The position numbers and the translations under genes are program-made. From Phycisphaerales bacterium (GTDB taxonomy: Bacteria; Planctomycetota; Phycisphaerae; Phycisphaerales; UBA1924): 64,000 bases of DNA. Below the pieces are notes generated by a model. The model ran no database searches. It was given only the letters and a program-made list of their open reading frames with translations, and was not told the DNA's origin. The stretch is from positions 434,001 to 498,000 of the forward strand of contig JAVJVK010000019.1 of the NCBI GenBank assembly GCA_040221175.1, written 5' to 3'. Below are positions 51,269 to 58,794 of this stretch, in pieces (the first letter of the stretch is position 1; each line of letters begins with the position of its first letter).

Positions 51269-51691
51269 ATGTCGCGATGCCCCAAGTGCCAGTACGACGA
51301 CGCACGCCAAGACACCGGACCTCGCGTGGTGTGCCCCGAGTGCGGATGCGAATATTCGCCCGGCGAAGAGCCAGACCTCGCGGGCCCATCCATCGCGGCG
51401 TCGGCCGTCTTCACGATCGCCCTGGCGGCGATGGCGGGGTTGCTCGCCCTCACGTGGCCAATGAGCGACGCCTGGTTCACGCGAGCCAGGATCCCATGGT
51501 GGTACGCCGGCGTGGTGGGCAGCATCGTCGCGGTGTATGTGCCGATAGCGCGACTATTCCCGGCCCTGTTTCCCAGGTGGTGGCCCAGGCAGAATCCCGG
51601 GTTCGTGGTGTATCTGCTATTTGCCAGCGGCCTGTACGCGGTGATCGCGTTCGGCTTGCTCTGGATGCGCGGGATGTCGGCGTGGGCGTAG
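51269..51691 (+). CDS. Zinc-ribbon membrane protein
   Basis: A 140-residue protein with an N-terminal zinc ribbon C-P-K-C ... C-P-E-C-G-C (about 4-27) and three hydrophobic segments (about 43-63, 80-98, 112-132). Zinc ribbon plus short membrane tail is frequent in planctomycete proteins of unknown role. ATG 51269 gives an N-terminus directly at the ribbon; TACCAT lies 9 nt upstream and a GTG at 51263 would add two residues. It is divergent from lpxB and convergent with the fibronectin-like gene. Confidence 0.72.
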   Translation: MSRCPKCQYDDARQDTGPRVVCPECGCEYSPGEEPDLAGPSIAASAVFTIALAAMAGLLALTWPMSDAWFTRARIPWWYAGVVGSIVAVYVPIARLFPALFPRWWPRQNPGFVVYLLFASGLYAVIAFGLLWMRGMSAWA

Positions 51692-51719
51692 CCGCCGCGC
51701 GGGCGACGGTCGTCTTCGG

Positions 51720-52424
51720 CTACCCGGCCCGCGCCACGCCCTCCTCGGGCCTGGGCCTCCGGACCGGACCGGGCTGGCTCGCGACCGTCCCGAAGTACAC
51801 CACCGGCCCGAAGCCCCACTGGCCCACGCGTCCGTTGCTGCGGATGGCGCGCACGCGATACGAGACCGACGCGAGCCCGCGCGGCACGTCCTCATCGATG
51901 AAGCGCTTGGCGCCGATGGTCATCAGCGGCCGCCACGGGCCATCGAGGCCAACGCCGCGGTTGAGCTGCCGCTGCACCTCGTACGTCAGCGCACCGCGGC
52001 CGCGGTCGTTGATCTCGAAGGCGACCTCGATCGACCCATCGGTGCGCACGCTGCGGGTGAAGTCGCCGGGCGCGGCGGGCACGGGCCGCGGCCCGCCGTC
52101 GCCGGGCGGGTCGATCCGCGCCAGGGCGTACACGTCCGGGCCCTCCAGCCGGGCCGTGGCGTCGATGGTGGTCGCCGCGGCGCCAAAGCGCGTGCGCAGG
52201 ACCTTGAGCGCCGTCCGCTTCTTGAGGAACGCCGCCCTGGCCAGGTCGGCGGCGCGCCCGGCCTCGCGTTCGGCCTGGATCGCCGCCTGGCAGGCCTGGG
52301 TGAAGGCGTCGACCTGGGCCTCGCTCAGGCCGAACCCCGCCGGATCGACCGCCTCCCAGTGCGTGCTCCACTGCTTGCACTGCTCGATGAACTCCGCATC
52401 GCTCTTGCTCGCTCGTCGGGCCAC
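51720..52424 (-). CDS. Fibronectin-III-like protein
   Basis: A 234-residue protein without signal peptide. The first about 90 residues are helical, with K-S-D-A-E-F-I-E-Q and A-A-F-L-K-K-R-T-A-L-K. Residues 120-215 form a fibronectin type III-like domain: S-I-E-V-A-F-E-I, G-A-L-T-Y-E-V-Q-R, R-F-I-D-E-D-V-P-R-G, V-S-Y-R-V-R-A-I and Y-F-G-T. The partial protein at 1-189 ends in the same way. GTG 52424 is chosen because GGAGGTG lies 4 nt before it. The role is unknown; a structural or tail-like role is speculation. Confidence 0.72.
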   Translation of the reverse strand: MARRASKSDAEFIEQCKQWSTHWEAVDPAGFGLSEAQVDAFTQACQAAIQAEREAGRAADLARAAFLKKRTALKVLRTRFGAAATTIDATARLEGPDVYALARIDPPGDGGPRPVPAAPGDFTRSVRTDGSIEVAFEINDRGRGALTYEVQRQLNRGVGLDGPWRPLMTIGAKRFIDEDVPRGLASVSYRVRAIRSNGRVGQWGFGPVVYFGTVASQPGPVRRPRPEEGVARAG

Positions 52425-52797
52425 AGGGCACCTCCGGTGGGGATTCAAGGACTCAGGATGCACCGCGTACGACGGCCACTCGGCCGCCACGCCCATGCAT
52501 CGACGCGTTCACCACCGGACTCCAATCGAAATCCGCCCCGCCCGGGCTGGCCCTTGCCGGCCCCTCCCCGGCCCGTGTCAGCGACCACCCGGCCGCCGCG
52601 GGGGGCCGATCGGCCCACGCCGGACGCGGCCCGGCTCGTGCCCCGTGGCGTGCGGCACGGGCCCGATGGCAGCTGGCGTGGGGCGGGTCTCGGGCGGCGA
52701 TGGGCTCGCGCGGCCTTCCGCGCGCCCGGCGGCGCGGGGCGGATCGAGCCGGAGCGCCGCGCGACCTCGTCCGCCCGGCCATCGTCTACGCTCGTCC
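52425..52797. other. Gene-free divergent region
   Basis: Very GC-rich 373-bp region between the fibronectin-like gene (minus) and rdgB (plus). Open frames exist on both strands but none has a start signal, a recognisable domain or usual composition. The only element I can support is the TACGCT before rdgB. Confidence 0.5.
52787..52792 (+). promoter_or_regulatory. Candidate -10 element of rdgB
   Basis: TACGCT followed by CGTCC and ATG 52798, with no ribosome site. Same leaderless layout as purE and scoB. Confidence 0.45.
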
Positions 52798-53433
52798 ATG
52801 CGCGTGCGTTCGCCCATCACCATCGCCACGGCCAACCCCGGCAAGGTCGCCGAGCTGCGGCCGATCTTCGCCGAGCTTGGCGTCCAGGTCGTGGGCCTGG
52901 CCGACCTCGCGACGCCGACGAGCGAGCCCAACGAGACCGGCGACAGCTTCGAGGCCAACGCGACGATCAAGGCCATCGAGTACGCCAGACAGACCGGGAC
53001 CGCGTGCCTGGCCGACGACTCGGGCCTGGTGGTCGACGCCCTGGGCGGGGCGCCCGGGGTGATTTCGAGCCATTACGCGGCCGACGGCGGGGTCGACCCC
53101 CGGCCGCGGCGCGAACGCGATGCGGCCAACAACGCACGGCTGCTTGGCGACCTGAAGGACGTGCCCGACGCGGAGCGCTCGGCGCGATTCGTGTGCGTCA
53201 TGGTGCTGGCAAGCCCCCGGGGCGAGGTGCTCGCCCGGAGCGAGGGCGCCTTCGAGGGCCGCATCGCCCGCGCACCGCGGGGCGGGCACGGCTTCGGGTA
53301 CGACCCGCTGTTCCTGGTGGCGCCCGGGTTCGATCGCACCAGCGCGGAGATGTCGCCAGACGAGAAGAATGCCCGGAGCCATCGGGCCCGGGCCGCCCGC
53401 CGCATGGCCGCGGCGATCGCCGCCCTAGCCTGA
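52798..53433 (+). CDS. rdgB: XTP/dITP diphosphatase (HAM1/RdgB)
   Basis: A 211-residue house-cleaning pyrophosphatase that hydrolyses dITP and XTP. Motifs: T-A-N-P-G-K-V-A-E-L, C-L-A-D-D-S-G-L, G-G-H-G-F-G-Y-D-P-L-F and S-P-D-E-K-N-A-R-S-H-R. All substrate and metal residues appear present. ATG 52798 begins just before the first motif with a -10-like TACGCT 5 nt upstream. Followed 4 bp later by the VOC enzyme gene. Confidence 0.94.
   Translation: MRVRSPITIATANPGKVAELRPIFAELGVQVVGLADLATPTSEPNETGDSFEANATIKAIEYARQTGTACLADDSGLVVDALGGAPGVISSHYAADGGVDPRPRRERDAANNARLLGDLKDVPDAERSARFVCVMVLASPRGEVLARSEGAFEGRIARAPRGGHGFGYDPLFLVAPGFDRTSAEMSPDEKNARSHRARAARRMAAAIAALA
53426..53431 (+). promoter_or_regulatory. 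Candidate -10 element overlapping the rdgB stop
   Basis: TAGCCT ends 6 nt before ATG 53438 and shares its last base with the rdgB stop codon. It may give the VOC gene its own leaderless transcript despite the tight spacing. Confidence 0.35.
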
Positions 53434-53437
53434 CGCC

Positions 53438-54382
53438 ATGGCTCCGACCACCCCCATCATCTCGGGCGTCCATCACGTGACCGCCCTGGCGAAGGACCCG
53501 CGCGGCAACCTGGACTTCTACCGCCGCGTGCTCGGGCTGCGCTTCATCAAGCGCACGGTCAACCACGACGACCCGCTGACCTACCACCTCTACTACGCCG
53601 ACGCGGTGGGCACGCCCGGCAGCGTGATCACGCACTTTCCCCATCCGCACGCGGCACGCGCCCGCCACGGCTCGGGGGAGATCCGGCGGACGGTGCTGGC
53701 GGTGCCGGAGGGAACGCTCGGCTTCTGGCGCCATCGGCTGGGGGCGCACGACGTCGACGTGCGGGAGGCCACGCGGTTCGGCGCCGATCGACTGGAGTTC
53801 GACGACCCCGACGGCATGGAGCTGGGCCTGGTCGAAGCCGACGTCGAGGAAGTGGGCAGGCCGTGGTCGGAAGACGGCGTCGACGCCGCGCACGCGATCC
53901 GGACCGTGGACGGCGTCTCGCTGCGGGTGCGCGATGCGGGCGTCACGGGCGAGTTCCTGCAATCGGCGCTGGGCTTGAGCGCCGGCGAGCGCGAGGGCGA
54001 TGTCCGGCGATTCACCCTGCCCGGCGGCGGCCCGGGCCGGCGGCTGGATCTCATCGAAGACGCCGGCGACCAGCACCCCATGGGGGCCGGTACCGTGCAC
54101 CACGTGGCGTGGCGCGTCGCCGATGACGAGGCGCTCACGTCCGTCGCCGATCGGCTGGCCGAGCACAACGTGGCGGCCACGCCCATCATCGATCGCCTGT
54201 ACTTCCACTCGATCTACTTCCGCGTGCCCGGCCGGGTGATCTTCGAGATCGCCACCGAGGGCCCGGGCTTCGACGTGGACGAGCCGATGCGGGAACTGGG
54301 CCGTACGCTGGTGCTGCCACCCCAGCACGAGCCGCGGCGGGCGGAGATCGAGGCCCACCTGCTGCCCCTGGATGGAGACTGA
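53438..54382 (+). CDS. Ring-cleaving dioxygenase-like VOC protein (MhqO/MhqA type)
   Basis: A 314-residue protein of two vicinal oxygen chelate modules. The first starts I-S-G-V-H-H-V-T-A-L-A and has R-V-L-G-L-R-F-I-K-R-T-V-N-H-D-D-P; the second holds G-T-V-H-H-V-A-W-R-V and ends R-V-P-G-R-V-I-F-E-I-A-T-E-G-P-G-F. His and Glu of these segments bind the metal. The pattern is that of MhqO/MhqA/LinE-like hydroquinone dioxygenases. It is followed 6 bp later by an MhqD-like hydrolase, as in the quinone-stress operons of Bacillus; the actual substrate is inferred. Confidence 0.85.
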   Translation: MAPTTPIISGVHHVTALAKDPRGNLDFYRRVLGLRFIKRTVNHDDPLTYHLYYADAVGTPGSVITHFPHPHAARARHGSGEIRRTVLAVPEGTLGFWRHRLGAHDVDVREATRFGADRLEFDDPDGMELGLVEADVEEVGRPWSEDGVDAAHAIRTVDGVSLRVRDAGVTGEFLQSALGLSAGEREGDVRRFTLPGGGPGRRLDLIEDAGDQHPMGAGTVHHVAWRVADDEALTSVADRLAEHNVAATPIIDRLYFHSIYFRVPGRVIFEIATEGPGFDVDEPMRELGRTLVLPPQHEPRRAEIEAHLLPLDGD

Positions 54383-54388
54383 ACACGG

Positions 54389-55093
54389 ATGGACGCGACC
54401 GTACACGACGCCTTCGACACCTCGCTGGAGACCCCGCCGCACGCCGGCGGCCCCGTGCTGCACGCGGGCGCCCCGCCCGAGGAGGCGAAGATCGCGATGA
54501 TCCTGCTGCACGGCCGCGGCGCCGGGCCAGAGGACGTGCTCTCGCTGGCCGACGCTTACGCGCTCGAGGGCGTGTGCTACCTCGCGCCCGCCGCGGGCGA
54601 TCTCCAGATCGAGAAGCGTTCCTGGTATCCACACCCCTTCACGATGGACTTCGACAAGAACGAGCCGTTCATCGAGAGCGCGTTCTCGGTCATCGAGTCG
54701 CTGCTGAGCCACCTGGCCAAGCGGGGCCTGCCCCCCGAGCGCTGCGTGCTGGGCGGCTTCTCGCAGGGCGCGTGCCTGGCGACGCACTTTGCCTACCGCT
54801 ACCCGCGCCGCTACGGCATGATCGTGGGCTACAGCGGCGGGCTCATCGGCAACCACAAGCAGGTCTTCCAGCCCCACGGCGACCTGGAGGGCACGCCGGT
54901 CGAACTCTCCGGCGGCGAGAAGGACGTCCGCGTGCCATGGGCCCGGGTGGAGCAGACCGCGCGCGTCCTGCGCGCCATGCACGCCCAGGTCGAGATCGAG
55001 AGCTATCCGGATCTGCCGCACACGATCTGCCGCGAGCAGGTGCAGAAGACGCGCGAGCGGTTGCAGGCGTTGCTGGCGGGCCTCAGGAAATAG
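54389..55093 (+). CDS. Carboxylesterase/phospholipase-family hydrolase (MhqD-like)
   Basis: A 234-residue alpha/beta hydrolase. The nucleophile is Ser125 in G-G-F-S-Q-G; the oxyanion segment is L-H-G-R-G-A-G-P-E-D; the likely Asp is in G-G-E-K-D-V-R-V-P and the His in D-L-P-H-T-I. The family includes YodD/MhqD of quinone-stress operons. It follows the VOC gene by 6 bp, which supports this assignment. Its 3' end overlaps the end of ligD on the other strand by 11 bp. Confidence 0.85.
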   Translation: MDATVHDAFDTSLETPPHAGGPVLHAGAPPEEAKIAMILLHGRGAGPEDVLSLADAYALEGVCYLAPAAGDLQIEKRSWYPHPFTMDFDKNEPFIESAFSVIESLLSHLAKRGLPPERCVLGGFSQGACLATHFAYRYPRRYGMIVGYSGGLIGNHKQVFQPHGDLEGTPVELSGGEKDVRVPWARVEQTARVLRAMHAQVEIESYPDLPHTICREQVQKTRERLQALLAGLRK

Positions 55094-57578
55094 CGTCGCC
55101 GCTGGGCAGCGTTTGCGTGGCCTCGAAGTAGCCCTCCCACGGATCGCCCTTGAGTCGCGACAGCCGCCGCGGCAGCGTGGTGATGGTGTACGCATTGGCG
55201 GCATCGATGCGCGACAGGTCTTCCCATCGCACGGGCACGGCCACCGGGGCCCCGGGCCTGGCACGGGCGGAGTAGGGCGCAATCGACGTGGCGCCCTGTG
55301 AATTGCGCAGGTAGTCGACGAAGATCCTGCCGCCGCGGCCGGCCTTGCTGGCGGTGCTGGTGTATTGCGTGGGGTACGCGCCCGCGAGCGTTTCGGCGAC
55401 GGCGCGACAGAAAGCTTTCGCCTGGTCCCAGTCGGCCTTGGGCTTGAGCGGCGCGACGACGTGCAGCCCCTTGCCGCCGGTGATCTTCAGGTAGCTGGTG
55501 AGCCCCACGCCATCGAGCATGTCGCGCACGCGGCGGGCGGCGGTCTTGAGCTCTTCCCACGAGACGCCGCCGCCGGGGTCGAGATCGATGGTGATCTGGT
55601 CGGGCTTGTCCAGCGTTCCCTTCTTTGACCCCCACGGGTGGACCTCGATCACGCCGTACTGCGCGAGCGCGACCAGGCCGGCGACCGAGTCGACCGCCAG
55701 GTAGTCGGCCTTGCCGTCCTTCTCGTTCACGCGGATCGAGCGCACCGGATCGGCGAAGGTATCGGTGTGATGCTTCTGGTAGAAGCACTTCTTCTGGCGA
55801 CCCTGCGGGCAGCGGACGGTGCTCAGCGGGCGATCCTTGACGAACGGCAGCATCCGCTCGCCCACGGCCGCGTAGTACTCGGCCAGCTCGAGCTTGGTGA
55901 TGCCGGCGTCGGGGAAGACCACGCGGTCGGGGCTGCTGATGCGCACGCCCTCGACCGTCGGCTCGTTGGAGGTTCTCGTGCTCACGGCGTTCACCCTCTC
56001 CGGCTCATCGATGTGCACCCCGCTGGCGGGCTTGTCTTCCCGCAATCCTTGGAACGAGGGGTGCCGAAGGCGGCCGTCGTCGGTCCACTGCGTGAAGGCG
56101 ACCTCGGCGACGAGTTGCGGAGTCACCCAGTTGGCGCCCTTGGCCTCGGCCCCCTTCGGCGGCTGGTCGGCCGGGCACGTCTTTCGGGCCAGGGCGTCCA
56201 GTCGCTTCTTGATATCCTCGAGCGAACGCGCATTGAAGCCCGTCCCGACTCGGCCGGTGTAGATCAGCCTGTCGTCGCCGTCGCGCGCGGCCAGCAGGAG
56301 CGAGCCGAAGTGCGTGCGCGAACCGCCGGGCGGCGTCCAGCCGATGACGACGAACTCCTGTCGCCGTGAGCACTTGACCTTCAGCCAGGTTCGCGATCGG
56401 CCCGACGTGTAGGGGGCGTCCGCCTTCTTGCTGATCAGGCCCTCGAGCGCGAGTTCGCAGGCATTGGTGAACATCGCCTCGCCCTGGCCGACCACGTGGT
56501 CGCTCAGGCGGATCACGCCGTCCTCGGGCAGATCGGCGAGGAGCGAGGCAAGCTCGGCCTTTCGCTCGACCAATGGGCGCTTCCGCAGGTCGTGGCCATC
56601 CAGGTGCAGGAGGTCGAAGGCGAAGAACACCAGGCGATCGAACCTCCTGGCCTTGATGGCGTTTTGCAGATCCTGGAACGACGTGTGGCCATGGGCGTCG
56701 AGCAGGCATGCCTCGCCGTCGAGGATCACCGCGTCCGCCGGCAGCCCCGAAACGGCGGCGGCGATCGGCTTGAACCGATCGGACCAGTCGTTCTCCTGGC
56801 GCGTCAGGAGGCGCACGCGGTCGCCGCCGCGAAGGGCGACGAGGCGGTAGCCGTCGAACTTGATCTCGTGCAGCCAGTCGTCACCATCCGGCGCCTTGTC
56901 GGTAAGCGTGCAGAGTTGCGGCGGCACGAATACGGGGAGCCTCGACGATTCCTTGCGGCCCGTCGATGACCTTGGCTTGGGCTTTGACTTGGACCTGGGC
57001 TTCCTTGTGCTGGACGCACCCTGTGCGGCGATCTCCTTCAAGCTGCGCCCCGTCTTGATGCTCGTGGGCTGGTCGGCCAGGACGTCTCGCTCGGGGTCGG
57101 CGTGCTCGTCGTCGTGCTTGATGAGCAGCCAATTGTCGCCGTCGTCCTTCGTGCTGCGCATCTTGGTGAGCGTGAAGCCACCCTTGAGCTTCTCGCCGTG
57201 CAGCGTGACCGAAAGCTTGCCCTTCTTCACGCCCCTGGCCGCATCGCCCTCGGCCTCGAACGTGCCGCGGTCCCACAGCATGACCGTGCCCGCGCCGTAG
57301 CCCCTTGGGATCACGCCCTCGAAGTCGCCGTATTCCAACGGGTGGTCCTCGACGTGCACGGCCAGCCGCTTGTCCTTGGGATCAAGCGAGGGCCCCTTCG
57401 GTACGGCCCACGACGCGAGGGCACCGCTTATCTCGAGGCGGAAGTCGTAGTGCAGCCGGCTGGCGTCGTGCTTCTGAACGACGAAGACGGGCCTGGCGGA
57501 CTTGGTAGGCTTGCCGTCGCCGCGCGGCTCGGGCGTGCTCGAGAAGTCGCGCTTGCGTTGGTACGCCTTGAGTCCCAT
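55083..57578 (-). CDS. ligD: ATP-dependent DNA ligase D (PE-ligase-polymerase)
   Basis: An 831-residue three-domain end-joining enzyme. Order: phosphoesterase (about 30-170; F-V-V-Q-K-H-D-A-S-R-L-H-Y-D-F-R-L-E), ligase (about 215-510; nucleotidyl Lys240 in E-I-K-F-D-G-Y-R, then L-D-G-E), polymerase/primase (about 545-825; T-I-D-L-D-P-G catalytic Asp pair, T-G-G-K-G-L-H-V-V). A basic linker rich in Lys/Ser joins the first two domains. It processes and seals double-strand breaks with Ku, encoded 9 bp upstream. The 3' end overlaps the convergent hydrolase gene by 11 bp. Confidence 0.94.
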   Translation of the reverse strand: MGLKAYQRKRDFSSTPEPRGDGKPTKSARPVFVVQKHDASRLHYDFRLEISGALASWAVPKGPSLDPKDKRLAVHVEDHPLEYGDFEGVIPRGYGAGTVMLWDRGTFEAEGDAARGVKKGKLSVTLHGEKLKGGFTLTKMRSTKDDGDNWLLIKHDDEHADPERDVLADQPTSIKTGRSLKEIAAQGASSTRKPRSKSKPKPRSSTGRKESSRLPVFVPPQLCTLTDKAPDGDDWLHEIKFDGYRLVALRGGDRVRLLTRQENDWSDRFKPIAAAVSGLPADAVILDGEACLLDAHGHTSFQDLQNAIKARRFDRLVFFAFDLLHLDGHDLRKRPLVERKAELASLLADLPEDGVIRLSDHVVGQGEAMFTNACELALEGLISKKADAPYTSGRSRTWLKVKCSRRQEFVVIGWTPPGGSRTHFGSLLLAARDGDDRLIYTGRVGTGFNARSLEDIKKRLDALARKTCPADQPPKGAEAKGANWVTPQLVAEVAFTQWTDDGRLRHPSFQGLREDKPASGVHIDEPERVNAVSTRTSNEPTVEGVRISSPDRVVFPDAGITKLELAEYYAAVGERMLPFVKDRPLSTVRCPQGRQKKCFYQKHHTDTFADPVRSIRVNEKDGKADYLAVDSVAGLVALAQYGVIEVHPWGSKKGTLDKPDQITIDLDPGGGVSWEELKTAARRVRDMLDGVGLTSYLKITGGKGLHVVAPLKPKADWDQAKAFCRAVAETLAGAYPTQYTSTASKAGRGGRIFVDYLRNSQGATSIAPYSARARPGAPVAVPVRWEDLSRIDAANAYTITTLPRRLSRLKGDPWEGYFEATQTLPSGDAIS

Positions 57579-57587
57579 GACGCAGGA

Positions 57588-58430
57588 TCAGCCGGCCTTC
57601 TTCGAGGACTTCTTCTTCGACTTCTTTTTAGCCTTCTTCTCGTCGGAGCCGCCCAGGCTCTTCTTCAGGGCATCCATCAGGTTGATGGGCGGCGGGGCCT
57701 CGCCCTCGTCCGGCTCGTGCACGTCGGGCGCACGCTCGAGTTCGCCCGACTCGATGCGTTCCTCGATGTACGCCATCAACCGTTCGCGGTACTCGTCGTG
57801 GTATTCGGTTGGGTCCCAGTCGCTCTCCATCGAAGCGATCAGGTCGCGGGCCATCTTGAGTTCCTTGGCCTTCACGCCCACGTCGTCGGCCGAGCCGGGC
57901 AGGTCGAGGTCGTCGAAGCTTCGCAATTCCTGGTGGTACCGCATGAGGTTGAGCACCAGCCCGTCGCCGCGCGGGGCCAGCGCGGCCAGGTACTGCCGCG
58001 TGCGGATGACGACGGTGGCGATGCCCGCCTTGCCGGACTCGCGCAGGGCGTCTCGCAGCAGGACGTAGCCCTTGCGCCCCTGCTTGGTGGGCTCAAGGAA
58101 GTAGGGCTTGTCGAAGTACAGCGGATCGATGTCGTCCAGTTCCACGAACGCCTCGATCTCGACCGTCCTGGTTGCCTCCGGCGCTGCGGCTTGCAGTTCG
58201 TCCTTGCCGATGACGACGTACTGCCCCTTCTCGTACTCGTATCCCTTGACGGTCGCATCCCAGGGCACTTCCTCGCCCGTCTCGGCATTCACGCGTTCAT
58301 AGCGGATGCGCGAGAAGTTCCGCGAGTCGAGCATGTGCAACTGCAGGTCGGCCCGCTGCTCTGCGGGATACAGAGAGACCGGGATGTTCACCAGCCCGAA
58401 TGAGATGTGGCCCTTCCAGATGGCTCGCAT
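57588..58430 (-). CDS. ku: Non-homologous end-joining protein Ku
   Basis: A 280-residue bacterial Ku. It begins M-R-A-I-W-K-G-H-I-S-F-G-L-V-N-I-P-V, the family hallmark, and contains the ring-forming core with D-P-L-Y-F-D-K-P-Y-F-L-E-P. The C-terminus is a Lys-rich tail (K-K-A-K-K-K-S-K-K-K-S-S-K-K) likely to aid DNA binding and LigD recruitment. GAGGTG lies just before the ATG. Co-directional with ligD, so it is the first gene of a two-gene NHEJ operon. Confidence 0.95.
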   Translation of the reverse strand: MRAIWKGHISFGLVNIPVSLYPAEQRADLQLHMLDSRNFSRIRYERVNAETGEEVPWDATVKGYEYEKGQYVVIGKDELQAAAPEATRTVEIEAFVELDDIDPLYFDKPYFLEPTKQGRKGYVLLRDALRESGKAGIATVVIRTRQYLAALAPRGDGLVLNLMRYHQELRSFDDLDLPGSADDVGVKAKELKMARDLIASMESDWDPTEYHDEYRERLMAYIEERIESGELERAPDVHEPDEGEAPPPINLMDALKKSLGGSDEKKAKKKSKKKSSKKAG

Positions 58431-58490
58431 GGTGCACCTCGCCTGTTCGACCGGGATTCACGCGGCCAGCGTCCGAGTCCGACCGGCGAC

Positions 58491-58757
58491 TCACGTCAAG
58501 GTAGACCCCTCGTCGTCCTGGGTTCGATGCCACGCCCGATACGGTGTAGCGACCTCGAACAACCCCAGTGGAGTGTCGCGACTAACGCTGAACCACTGGT
58601 GAACCGGGACTGAATCATCTTTCAGCCGCACCCGATGTCTGATGGGGGCTGCGTTTGTCGATAAATCGGTTTCAATTGTCAATTCGTTGCCGCTCTTCTG
58701 CCGCAAGCCGGTGCATAAGACGCTTCCGCAGTTGCAGGCGTCGCCAGCGGACATCAT
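58491..58757 (-). CDS. Possible small hypothetical protein
   Basis: An 88-residue open frame between ku and the kinase gene. It has C-N-C and C-x-x-x-x-x-C near the start and a protein-like second half (N-E-L-T-I-E-T-D-L, then F-S-V-S-R-D-T-P-L-G-L-F-E-V). No ribosome site is seen. The 364-bp gap 58431-58794 holds nothing else recognisable, and base composition here is less GC-rich than the neighbours. It may be a small gene or a relic. Confidence 0.3.
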   Translation of the reverse strand: MMSAGDACNCGSVLCTGLRQKSGNELTIETDLSTNAAPIRHRVRLKDDSVPVHQWFSVSRDTPLGLFEVATPYRAWHRTQDDEGSTLT

Positions 58758-58794
58758 GAACTGGTGGTGTCGCTGAGGAGCGTCTGGCTGCATA

